A DNA stretch of 64,000 bases from Prevotellaceae bacterium (GTDB lineage Bacteria; Bacteroidota; Bacteroidia; Bacteroidales; Bacteroidaceae): contig JAUNOM010000003.1 of assembly GCA_030531085.1 (NCBI GenBank), forward strand, positions 62,001 to 126,000, in the 5' to 3' direction. The first letter of the stretch is position 1, and every line of letters starts with the position of its first letter. Shown piece after piece: positions 1-8,761 of the stretch. The notes under the pieces were generated by a model that made no database searches, was not told the origin of the DNA, and saw nothing but the letters and a program-made list of their open reading frames with translations. Position numbers and translations under genes: made by a program.

Positions 1-2471
1 GTTTTCCGAAGAAGTTGTTGAATGGCTCACTGGTGTTGAGGGCGAAGTCAAGGTCAAAGAGGACGAAGCGGAACTTGCCGTCAATAGTGGAGCGGAATGC
101 CTTGACGTTGTTCTGGGGCCAGTCTGTGCCGCCGGCGCAGAGTTCTGCCGCCATATAGTTTGCGAACTCGTCAATGTCAACGAGTCTACAAATCTCGTCG
201 TATATGGCTGGGTCGGCGGCATTGGCAGACAATTCGTGCCAGCGGTTGTATGCCTTGGCGGTGCCTTCCTTCTGCACATAGCCAGAGTCAGGGCATATTT
301 CAAACTGGTCCATCAGGTCGGTGTCAATGCCATAGTTGGTCTGTCCGTAGTGCTTGTTGTTTGGTTCGCGCATATTCAGCACTGCGTATGGCTGTGCATT
401 GAAGTATACGTGTACAGGCTGCCATGACTGATACTCCACGTACAGGCCGCTTCTGGCTATGACTTGTTGCACAGCAGCATCCTTGATACGGCCTCCATTA
501 TCATTGCCTCCATTGCGTATCTGCAGTGTTTTGTGTTTAAGGAAGGGCTTCTCCTTGAAGAACTGGTAGTCGAATGAGTTGAGTCCTTCGTATGTCTTGC
601 CCGCTTTCAGCTTGAATGAGTGCGGTGAGAAGGCACGGCTCCATCCGCCACAGGCCGAAAAGTCGCATTCCTGATTGATGACACACTCATTGTCTGTGGT
701 GATATATTCAAAGTTTACTGGACGGTCCCAGTCCATATTGGCGTTGTAAGGACTGCTCTGTCCATTGCCTGTACGTCCGTTGTTAGAGTAGTCGAATATG
801 GCAAACTCGGAGTCAAACAGCGTGCCCGGTGCTGCAACGACGGAGATAATGGGGAAGATCTCCCTGCCATTATTATTTATATAGGTACGCGTGACGACCT
901 CACTGGGCAGCATTCCATCTTTGAACAGACGGAAACGGTATGCCATGGACCTGTTGATAGTGAACTGGCCTGTGGTGGACGTGTAACCGTTTGATATCGT
1001 TGGGGCGGAGCCGTCAACCGTGTATCTTAAGGTTGTTCCCTCTGGTATAGTGACCTTTACAGTCTGTGTGCCGCTGAATAGTCCGCCATTGGGTGTGACT
1101 TCAGGTGGAACGAGGCGTTCTGTTGCAAAGCCTCCGTTGTTAGGAAGTCCCGGTGTAGGTATGGAGGTGGTGCCCCATTCTGTGGCTCCATCTGTTAGTC
1201 TCGCATAACTTGTACGGCTGATGGCAGCAGGATATGCCTGCTGTGCAATGATGTTTGTGCCGTCTGAGATGATGATTGTGCCGCCGGATGTGCTGAGCTT
1301 ATCATCTATCTGTCTCCATGCTGCCTTGGTGTATATTTCCTTATGGTCGAAGTCCAGCACGGCATATCCATGAGCAGGCAGAGCGCCGTAATAGTCTACA
1401 AGACGGTGCTTCTTTAAGTTTGTCGCATCGTCTGTGACATACAGTCCGCCAAGGTTCACGCTCTTGTCAGTAGGATTGTACAGTTCTACCCATGAGCCGA
1501 AGTTTGTTGACTTATCGCGGTATACGTCAACGTTTGCTGCCATCAGCTCGTTTATTATTATATTCTGTGCTGTGGCCTGTGCTGGTTGCTCTACTTTTAT
1601 ATTGCATTCACCCTTCACTCCGCTGCCGTCTTTGGCTGTTGCGGTTATAATGGCTTCCCCTGTTGCCAGTGCAACCAACTCTCCCGTGGATGATACGGTG
1701 CACACGCTCTTGTTGGAGGTGCTCCATTCCACAGTGGAGTATGTGGCGGTTGATGGCAATATGGTAGCTGTCAGTACTGTGCTCTCGTATGGCACCATGC
1801 TGATGGCGGTCTTGTTGAGTGTGATGGATGAGGCTTTTACAAGCGTAGTGTAATATTCGAGCTTCCAGTTGTCTATGCAGGTCCAGTCAGCATTTATCGT
1901 TTCTGACTTTCTTATGCCTATGGTTAATTTGCCGTCTGCTCCGACAGAACATTGTAGTGAGTTATTGTAATATCCAGCTTCAAACCAATAATAGGCGGCC
2001 TCCATGTTGTTAGGGACATACAGCATATTGCCTACGGTCTGCGTACCACCTCCGGGACTATGTGAAAGGGCTGCGGAACTGGCAGGCACGATGGGGCGTG
2101 TAACCTCTCCCTGTGATGAAGAGGCGTACAGCAGGGCGTGCTGCGAACCGCTGTAGTTTCCGGAACTGAACAGCCAATAATCGTTCTGCGCGCTGCCCAT
2201 TCGGTAGAAAGCATTGAGTGATAGGCGGTATTGTCCGGATTTAAGTCCTTGTATAGTCTGATATGTGTCGTATGTCTTGCTGTAATGTTCTGCATTCTCC
2301 TTCTGCCCGACAGCTCCAAGTGCAGTGCCACTCCATCCGTTCAGCTTGTTCCCGTCATATCTCGGATTGGTGATATAACGGTCAGTCACATCTACCCATG
2401 TTTTCTCCTGTGCGCCGGAACTCAAAGCGAATCCGGCTGCAACGATGATGGTGTATAAGAATCTTCTCATA
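1..2471 (-). CDS. CotH kinase family surface protein, 3' end outside window
   Basis: Reading from ATG at 2471 the frame is open to the window edge, giving about 823 residues and no stop. The order is: signal peptide (MRRFLYTIIVAAGFALSSGA), a carbohydrate-binding-like N-terminal region (about 22-190), a Big2 Ig-like domain (about 205-285, SSITLNKTAISM), a lamin-tail domain (from about 304, IIINELMAANVDVYRDKS), a chitobiase C-terminal-like beta domain (about 430-510), and the start of a CotH kinase domain (from about 530). The last visible stretch, KFRFVLFDLDFAL, carries the Asp-rich motif of CotH kinases. CotH proteins are atypical secreted protein kinases; the substrate here is unknown. The architecture is seen directly; secretion and surface location are inferred. 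It has its own promoter at 2506-2513. Confidence 0.85.
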
Positions 2472-2505
2472 GCGATAGTATGTAATGTGTTTAGGTTCCG
2501 TTTGC

Positions 2506-2513
2506 AAAGATAA
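2506..2513 (-). promoter_or_regulatory. Promoter -7 box for CotH gene
   Basis: Minus strand reads TATCTTTG, a match to the Bacteroidota -7 consensus TAnnTTTG, about 35 nt upstream of the ATG at 2471. I see no convincing -33 TTTG at the usual spacing. Confidence 0.6.
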
Positions 2514-2615
2514 GTGATATTTTTGTAATTACCTAATTTTTAATGTGAAAAATGTTATGCTAAGCAAATTTATTTAGTCCTTTTGGATATGTAGTTCTAT
2601 AAAACAACAGTAAAA

Positions 2616-2647
2616 TTTGTAGGTGATAGGATTTTTTAGTAACTTTG
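2616..2647 (+). promoter_or_regulatory. Promoter (-33 TTTG, -7 TAACTTTG) for GT2 gene
   Basis: TTTG at 2616-2619 and TAACTTTG at 2640-2647 are separated by 20 bp, the expected Bacteroidota spacing. The start codon at 2666 leaves a leader of only about 13-15 nt. Confidence 0.75.
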
Positions 2648-2665
2648 CTTTCAAAATAACATCCT

Positions 2666-3610
2666 ATGTTCTCTATAATAATACCAATATATAATGCCGC
2701 ACTTTTTCTACTGCAGTGTCTCGACAGCATTGCCAGACAGACATATACGGACTTTGAGGTGATTATGGTTGATGACGGCTCTACCGATGACAGTGCTGCG
2801 ATATGTAAGAAAATGCAGCAGCGTGACAGCCGTTTTATGTATGTATATAAAGAAAATGGTGGAGTAAGTAGCGCAAGAAACCTCGGTATAGACAAAGCCA
2901 AGGGCGAATGGATTAGTTTTGTTGATGCGGATGATTGGTTTGCAGAAGATTATCTGAAAACATTCATGAGTACTACCCCTAAGGCCGACATCACTTTTTT
3001 CGGTGAGACGTCAATGAAGGATGGAGTGATACAGGAACAGAAGATACATCCCTCATGTTGGTGTTGCGGACGTGAAGAGGTGGAAAAGGCTGTTTACAGT
3101 CTGCGTTGCGGACAGTTGGGAGATGTATTTGGATGGACATGGGATAAGTTCTTCCGTGCAGACATAATTAGTAATTATAGTGTTCGCTTCCCTGAAAACA
3201 TTAGTTTTCGTGAAGATGAGATATTTACATTGGAGTATTGTCGTTATATCAATACGCTCCGTATAATTGATAAATCTCTTTATTTCTATCGGATTCTTGA
3301 TACAGGTTTAACGAAACGTGGTATGACTGCCAGTGAGTATATGCCTTCTGCAGTATGTATAGAGCATAGTATGTCATATTACTCATATCCACCTCTTTAT
3401 GAGAGTCTCCTTGCCACTGTGACAGACTATCGTGCTAAGGATATCTACACGGGATCATGGACTTCGGTTAAGGATAAGCTTTTGGCATATCAAAAGTTCG
3501 TTACAGACAATCCACAGCCAGGAATATTACGTAAGGTAAACCACCTTACGCAATATCTGCATAAAGGCTTTTGGGCTGGATACCTTTACTGTTTGCTGCG
3601 GAGAATATAA
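2666..3610 (+). CDS. Glycosyltransferase family 2
   Basis: 314 aa. The N-terminal GT-A fold is clear: SIIIPIYNAALFL at the start, the VDDGSTDDS nucleotide-sugar loop near residue 35, and the DADDW metal-binding DXD motif near residue 90. It would transfer a sugar from an NDP-sugar onto a growing surface glycan at the cytoplasmic face. Donor and acceptor cannot be told from sequence. It is a single-gene unit with a strong promoter just upstream and a hairpin terminator (3663-3699) downstream, and it converges with the large glycosyltransferase operon on the other strand. It may add to the same glycan, but that is inference from position. Confidence 0.9.
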   Translation: MFSIIIPIYNAALFLLQCLDSIARQTYTDFEVIMVDDGSTDDSAAICKKMQQRDSRFMYVYKENGGVSSARNLGIDKAKGEWISFVDADDWFAEDYLKTFMSTTPKADITFFGETSMKDGVIQEQKIHPSCWCCGREEVEKAVYSLRCGQLGDVFGWTWDKFFRADIISNYSVRFPENISFREDEIFTLEYCRYINTLRIIDKSLYFYRILDTGLTKRGMTASEYMPSAVCIEHSMSYYSYPPLYESLLATVTDYRAKDIYTGSWTSVKDKLLAYQKFVTDNPQPGILRKVNHLTQYLHKGFWAGYLYCLLRRI

Positions 3611-3620
3611 GCTAAAATAC

Positions 3621-3699
3621 GAGCTATCAAATTAGCTTGTAATCTCTATCATATTATACAGAAAAAGCTATCAAATCGCAAGGTGGTTTGATAGCTTTT
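3621..3699. repeat. Dispersed palindromic repeat, copy A
   Basis: Contains GATAGAGATTACA on the minus strand at 3638-3650, the core shared with copies at 13.4, 39.7 and 52.3 kb, plus two copies of AAGCTATCAAA or AGCTATCAAA. The right part folds as a terminator (see 3663-3699). It lies between two convergent genes. Confidence 0.7.
3663..3699. terminator. Bidirectional hairpin terminator
   Basis: Perfect 13-bp arms AAAAGCTATCAAA (3663-3675) and TTTGATAGCTTTT (3687-3699) with an 11-nt loop. The A/T-rich outer ends supply a U tract in either direction, fitting the convergent genes on each side. Confidence 0.75.
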
Positions 3700-3725
3700 G
3701 TTTAATGCCCTTTGGATATATGGTT

Positions 3726-4526
3726 TTAAAACAGGTGTCTAATCCATGAGATAAAGTGAAGATTGGAGCGTATAAGTCTTTTGAAAAGTCTGTTTTCTTC
3801 ACAGAATTGCCTTGTTAGTAGGCAAGGTTTGTTTTGGAATGTCCTCCAGTCTTTTAATACATCTATCACCTCTTCAGGGTAAAGCTCAGAGAAGAAACGG
3901 TCACGTTCCTTGTATGATAGTGCTTCATTTATGGTACTTATTCCTGTAGTGTCATAGTCACTGACTATTATTGGAAGATGTTGGAAAGTGCGTTTCTCTT
4001 TCATCCATTCCACAAATTTTTTCCAGTCGGCTGCTATCTTATAACTTTCGTCGTAGCCCTTGCCCTTAAGAAGACTGGTACGAATGAAAGTAGACTGATG
4101 ATTTATGGAATAGTCATACAGGCGTTTCATTGTAAGATCGTCATCATATATCCATTTGAAGGACTTTCTCCCCTTTACAAACCAAGCATCACCATATATG
4201 ATGTCTGTATTAAGGCCGAAGTCAACTGCTTGCTGTAATGTGTTGACAGAGTGAAGTGCGTCACCACTGTTGAGAAATAACAGATATTCACCATGTGCTT
4301 TTGCAATACCTTTGTTCATAGCGTTGTATATGCCTTTGTCTGGTTCGCTGCACCAAAAGGCTATGTTATTGCTGCTGTTTCGCAGGAATTCTGCAGTACC
4401 GTCATTGCTTCCACCATCTATGACAATCCATTCGTAATCTTGTAAAGACTGCTTATTGACACTCTCTGAGGTCTTGCGCAGTCCTTCCAAATCATTCTTA
4501 CAGATAGTTATGATGCTAATCTTCAT
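3726..4526 (-). CDS. Glycosyltransferase family 2
   Basis: 266 aa from the ATG at 4526 (MKISIITICKN). The frame extends upstream to 4559, but that start would sit inside the preceding gene, and MKISIITI matches the usual GT2 N-terminus. Motifs: IVIDGGSNDGT near residue 36 (nucleotide-binding loop), WCSEPDKGIYNAMNKGI, and LFLNSGD (DXD-equivalent), a pattern typical of colanic-acid-type GT2 enzymes. It is the last gene of the minus-strand operon that begins at 13195, 4 nt after the preceding GT4 stop codon. The sugar specificity is unknown. Confidence 0.9.
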   Translation of the reverse strand: MKISIITICKNDLEGLRKTSESVNKQSLQDYEWIVIDGGSNDGTAEFLRNSSNNIAFWCSEPDKGIYNAMNKGIAKAHGEYLLFLNSGDALHSVNTLQQAVDFGLNTDIIYGDAWFVKGRKSFKWIYDDDLTMKRLYDYSINHQSTFIRTSLLKGKGYDESYKIAADWKKFVEWMKEKRTFQHLPIIVSDYDTTGISTINEALSYKERDRFFSELYPEEVIDVLKDWRTFQNKPCLLTRQFCEENRLFKRLIRSNLHFISWIRHLF

Positions 4527-4530
4527 ATTT

Positions 4531-5694
4531 TCAGCATAGTTTTTTATAAACATCTGCAAGTTGTTGTGCAGACTTCTCCCATGTGTATAGCGAAAGACGC
4601 TGGCGTTGTTTTCTCAACAGGTTCTCTCGCTCATTACTGTTAAGGTGATATAATGTCTCGAACTTATCTTCAAAGTCAGACTCCTCATCGTTCATATTGA
4701 AGTATATAGCTGCATCGCCGGCTATTTCCGGAAAACAACTGGCGTTGTTGAGCATTACGGGGCAGTCTGCCTTATATGCTTCAAGTATTGGGATGCCAAA
4801 ACCCTCGTATTCGGATGGATAGACAAAGGTAACGGCATAATGATACAGGTCAAGGAATTCTTGATCTGACTTTATGAACATTTGTATGAAGCGTTCATAG
4901 ACCCCTTGCTCTTTCAGTAACTGGATTTCATCGTAATTGAATGGGCTTCCAGTACATACCACAGACAGTTCCTTGTGCTTGTTTAGTATAGGAGCAACAG
5001 CTTTCACAAATCTGCCGAAGTTCTTGTATAACCATCTGTCTCCTACGTAAAGCAGATATTCCCCATCAATAATTCCTTTGTCTGAAGGTATATATTTAGT
5101 TTGGTCACTTCCATGATAAATAACAGAAATTTTATTTTCTGGTACATTGAATAATTTTTGTAGATCACATTTTGTTCGTTCACTGACAGTTATTATGTGA
5201 TCAGCTTTGGGTATTAGTATTTTTTTCCAGATTAGTTGTGAGTCTGTAGGAGGATAATAGTTCGGAAACAGTTCTACGATCATGTCGTGAACAGTTAGAA
5301 CTAATGGCTTGTCTTTGCGTAAATATGGTAGAAAATATGGTGAGAAAAAGGTAGGATGAAATATGTCATAGTCTCCTTTCTTGATTTGCTTGATGGACTC
5401 AAGTACATTAAGTTGTGGATTAGAATCCCAATTTTTAATGTTCCAATATACTGTATTATAATATAACTTATATAAAACATTTTTTACTTTATTATCTTTT
5501 CCCAATGGAAATCTGTTATATAGAGTGCCAGATATGGGAATACCGATGTTGTTAAGATAGACATTATTAGTCTCAACGACACTGAATACCGCATTTATTC
5601 CAGAAGGCAAATGCTTGGAAAGTTCTACAAAGCATCTTGATACGCCACCATGTCTTTGCATATCAAAACCTTGACTGTCATATAGTATTTTCAT
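4531..5694 (-). CDS. Glycosyltransferase family 4 (GT-B)
   Basis: 387 aa. Begins MKILYDSQGF and continues with the GGVSR loop typical of GT4 N-domains. LTVHDMI lies mid-protein, and the C-terminal half has YPSEYEGFGIPILEAYKADCPV, the EX7E-type donor-binding motif of retaining GT4 enzymes. It starts within the stop codon of the upstream double-GT2 gene (4-nt ATGA overlap), so the two are translationally coupled. Expected role: adding a sugar, often mannose- or rhamnose-like in this family, to a surface glycan; the actual donor is not readable from sequence. Confidence 0.9.
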   Translation of the reverse strand: MKILYDSQGFDMQRHGGVSRCFVELSKHLPSGINAVFSVVETNNVYLNNIGIPISGTLYNRFPLGKDNKVKNVLYKLYYNTVYWNIKNWDSNPQLNVLESIKQIKKGDYDIFHPTFFSPYFLPYLRKDKPLVLTVHDMIVELFPNYYPPTDSQLIWKKILIPKADHIITVSERTKCDLQKLFNVPENKISVIYHGSDQTKYIPSDKGIIDGEYLLYVGDRWLYKNFGRFVKAVAPILNKHKELSVVCTGSPFNYDEIQLLKEQGVYERFIQMFIKSDQEFLDLYHYAVTFVYPSEYEGFGIPILEAYKADCPVMLNNASCFPEIAGDAAIYFNMNDEESDFEDKFETLYHLNSNERENLLRKQRQRLSLYTWEKSAQQLADVYKKLC

Positions 5695-7637
5695 AAAAAT
5701 AGATCTTTAAAAAAATATTTTAGTCCATATCTTACCACTCCTAAATCACGCAATAAAGGAGATTTCTTGGATAGGGCCTTGTCTGTTTTATGTTTTAGAC
5801 ATTCTTTATATTTATTGCGCCTTGCTCTGCGACGTGCTTTTTTGCTGTTGTCATTGTCGTGTATGATTATGTTGTCTTTCTCGGTGGAAGGTGTTCTTGT
5901 ATTGAGTAGTTTATAATATTCATCTTGTAATTCTTTACCTTTTTCTCCACTTTCATTTATAATCTCTCTAACGACCTCATCACGTTCTTTATTGCACAAT
6001 TCTTTGTTTGTTGATGATATTCCATCCATATAATATATAGCCACAAATGTATCCAAAGGCGCGTATGTATAACCGTGTAGATACCATGCCTTGAAATACT
6101 GTTCCCAGTCTGATATTATTCCATGATGTTCATTAAATGGATATTTTATTAGTATAGATGTCTTTGAAAATACAGATTGGTGGTTTAACGCATTTACTAA
6201 TAAAAAGCCAATGCTGAGATTACGAGGTGGGATGAAAGGATACGCTTGATCTTTATCTATAAAAACTGAGCGACCTCCAAAATAGTCATAGTCTTTTAGT
6301 TGGTAAACGCATTGTTCTAATACTTGTGGTGAGAAGAATGTATCTCCTGAATTCATGAAAAGGCAATATTCACCATGCGCCATCTTTACAGCCTTGTTCA
6401 TAGCATTGTATATGCCTTTGTCGGGCTCGCTTATCCATGTGTCAATTCTCTCTTGTGAGGCAATGTATTCTTTGCTACCGTCTGTAGAACCACCGTCCAC
6501 TACAATGTATTCATACCCAGTGTATGTCTGTGATACTACGGATGGTACAGTACGTTGTAAACCTTTAAGATTATTATAATTAATTGTTATTATAGTTATT
6601 TTCATGTGGTAAGTTTCTGGTTGTAAATAATGATGTCTTAAATGTCGTTTCTTATAGTATGTATATCCTAACTTTTTCGGTAATAACCAGTGTATATGTC
6701 TTGTGCGTTCTTTCTTGCTTAATTCACGCATGGACATAATGTCCGATAGGCTCCAATACTTATGTTGACGTAGCTGGTTGTATCTTTCGACTGCTATGTC
6801 TTCATTCCCTTCCAATATAGGGTCCATCAATAGTTCCTGTAATTGCGTTTCAATGTATCTGTATACTGTAATATTATTGCGTACATCTTTCTGGTCGGGA
6901 TGGTGGGCACAGAATATGTAGTCTATTAGATACATTATTCCTTTTATTCTGTGTTCCTGATGATTCCGCTTAGAATCTTGTGTGGTTATGGAGTATTGAT
7001 GGACGTAGTAATTGTATGTGCGTTCAAGTACCACTCTAACTTTATTCAGACATAATGCGCAGTAGCAACACCAAATGATGTCTTCGTGAAGTATACCCTC
7101 TATAAAAAAAAGATTGTTGCGAATAATGAAGTCTTTTTTTATCAGTTTGTTCCATGGCATACCATATATAACATGTGTAAATGTCGCATCAATTATCTCT
7201 TTTGAGGTATATATTCTCTCCTGCATAGCGAAAGGTGCAAAGTAGAGTGGTCCAATGATTTTGTAGTTTCCTATTATCATTTCCACGTCTTTGTTAGTCA
7301 AAGCAATGTCAACTAACTTTTCTATGCAATGTTCTGTTATGCTATCATCACTGTCAAGAAAATAGATGTATTCACCTTTTGCCTCTTTTAAACCGCGGTT
7401 CCTGGCTGCAGAAACTCCCATATTATGTTTCTGCTTAAATACCTTGAAAGTGATGTTGCCGGTATAATCTTTCAAAAAACAGTTCACGGCATCAAAAGTC
7501 TTATCAGTTCCGCAGTCATCTATAAGCAGTGCTTCTATATTCTTATAAGTTTGCTTGGCGACAGATTCCATGCACCTATGAATATAGTTTACTGCATTAT
7601 AACAGGGTATTATTATAGAAATGAGTGGTTTATTCAT
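5691..7637 (-). CDS. Two-domain glycosyltransferase (GT2-GT2 fusion)
   Basis: 648 aa with two complete GT2 modules. Module 1 (about 1-330) has SIIIPCYNAVNYI, LIDDCGTDKT and YFLDSDDS. Module 2 starts at Met345 (MKITIITINYNN) and has VVDGGSTDGS, WISEPDKGIYNAMNKAV and LFMNSGD. The C-terminal tail is strongly basic and ends in an amphipathic stretch. Module 2 closely resembles the neighbouring 3726-4526 product. Met345 (codon 6603-6605) looks like a former start codon, which suggests fusion of two adjacent genes. A bifunctional enzyme adding two successive sugars is the likely role; that is inference. Confidence 0.88.
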   Translation of the reverse strand: MNKPLISIIIPCYNAVNYIHRCMESVAKQTYKNIEALLIDDCGTDKTFDAVNCFLKDYTGNITFKVFKQKHNMGVSAARNRGLKEAKGEYIYFLDSDDSITEHCIEKLVDIALTNKDVEMIIGNYKIIGPLYFAPFAMQERIYTSKEIIDATFTHVIYGMPWNKLIKKDFIIRNNLFFIEGILHEDIIWCCYCALCLNKVRVVLERTYNYYVHQYSITTQDSKRNHQEHRIKGIMYLIDYIFCAHHPDQKDVRNNITVYRYIETQLQELLMDPILEGNEDIAVERYNQLRQHKYWSLSDIMSMRELSKKERTRHIHWLLPKKLGYTYYKKRHLRHHYLQPETYHMKITIITINYNNLKGLQRTVPSVVSQTYTGYEYIVVDGGSTDGSKEYIASQERIDTWISEPDKGIYNAMNKAVKMAHGEYCLFMNSGDTFFSPQVLEQCVYQLKDYDYFGGRSVFIDKDQAYPFIPPRNLSIGFLLVNALNHQSVFSKTSILIKYPFNEHHGIISDWEQYFKAWYLHGYTYAPLDTFVAIYYMDGISSTNKELCNKERDEVVREIINESGEKGKELQDEYYKLLNTRTPSTEKDNIIIHDNDNSKKARRRARRNKYKECLKHKTDKALSKKSPLLRDLGVVRYGLKYFFKDLFL

Positions 7638-7647
7638 AGTCCTTTAT

Positions 7648-8739
7648 CTATATTGTATTTCTTTTTATCCATTTTAATGGGTGGCTTAGGGTATAGCTTA
7701 AACGGTAGATTTTTGAAGATTTTATATTATCTATTTCACATTTTAGTTGTGTTTTGACATTCTTGTCTTCTTCAATCTTATTTTTATAAGCTGTTAATAG
7801 ACTGTCCTTTTCTTCCAATTCTTTATTGAGTTTCTGATTTTGTTCTGTTAAATATTCCCGATCTTTTAAAATTTGATGATGCTTTGTTTTATATTGCTCT
7901 AATTCCAGACGCAGCTTGGCCACTTCATTTAGGACATAAGAAACACCATTTGTCTCATCTTTTGTTATATTATCAAAATTATAACACTCAACAAGTTCGT
8001 TAAATAGGTATGGCGGCTTCATTTCTGTTTTGAAAGGTATTGGAGTCCCGGAATTGTGTACACACCATTGCAGATACTTAGAGCATGTTATTAGGTACTC
8101 CGTTACAGGCATAACCCTTAATGTCTTTTCGAAGAACTTGTTCAGCACAAATGACCATATAGGTTGGTCAAAGCGTTCTATTTGGTTCTCTGTGCCAAGA
8201 TAATTAAGAATACTGTATGTTATATCATTTAAATCTCTGGTACGCTTGTTCTTTCTTTCGATGGATACTCCTATTTGATAATATCCTTTGTATGACATAT
8301 TGTAACCTAAATTGTTCATTAGAGTCATAGCTCTGTCTGCAGCTTCTTTTGGGTATCCTCTTGTTTCTATCCATTGCTTGTAATCTTTATGAAGATAGTT
8401 GTGTACAGGGTTGAGCATTATCATTATGTCCGAAACTGTCTCTTCAAAAACATTTATAATGTCAGCAAGTGAGTCTTTTATTTTTATAGATCCATCAATT
8501 CGGAAACAGATATCTGTATTACAATATTCAAAAGGATGGTATCTTACATAGTAGCACTTGTCAATGACACTCAGTTCGTCAAGACGTGTATCATAAAAGA
8601 TATTCCATGTATCTGATTTTAATTCTTTGTCATCTGTAACAAGGATATATTCAGCTTCGGGATCAATGTTCTGAACCTCGCGTATCTGTTCGTATCTTCC
8701 AAAGATAAATGTCAGTATACTGTATCTCTTTTCTACCAT
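7648..8739 (-). CDS. Predicted DUF616/TOD1-like glycosyltransferase with C-terminal coiled coil
   Basis: 363 aa from the ATG at 8739; the frame extends to a TTG at 8748. The N-terminal half (RYSILTFIFGRYEQIR, EYILVTDDKELKSDTWNI, KCYYVRYHPFEYCNTDICFRIDGS spread over 1-100) resembles the DUF616/TOD1-MUCI70 glycosyltransferase-like fold, with the acidic RIDGS where a DXD motif is expected. About residues 265-340 are a heptad-like coiled coil, followed by SKIYRLSYTLSHPLKWIKR, a tail often found on polysaccharide glycosyltransferases. It lies 10 nt before the double-GT2 gene in the same operon. The family call is by pattern only, so the exact activity is uncertain. Confidence 0.6.
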   Translation of the reverse strand: MVEKRYSILTFIFGRYEQIREVQNIDPEAEYILVTDDKELKSDTWNIFYDTRLDELSVIDKCYYVRYHPFEYCNTDICFRIDGSIKIKDSLADIINVFEETVSDIMIMLNPVHNYLHKDYKQWIETRGYPKEAADRAMTLMNNLGYNMSYKGYYQIGVSIERKNKRTRDLNDITYSILNYLGTENQIERFDQPIWSFVLNKFFEKTLRVMPVTEYLITCSKYLQWCVHNSGTPIPFKTEMKPPYLFNELVECYNFDNITKDETNGVSYVLNEVAKLRLELEQYKTKHHQILKDREYLTEQNQKLNKELEEKDSLLTAYKNKIEEDKNVKTQLKCEIDNIKSSKIYRLSYTLSHPLKWIKRNTI

Positions 8740-8761
8740 ATTATACAATATATTGTTCTTT

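Noticed and set aside
1020..1853. Plus-strand frames inside the CotH gene
   Set aside because: The minus strand encodes continuous recognisable domains here; the plus-strand frames are shadows.
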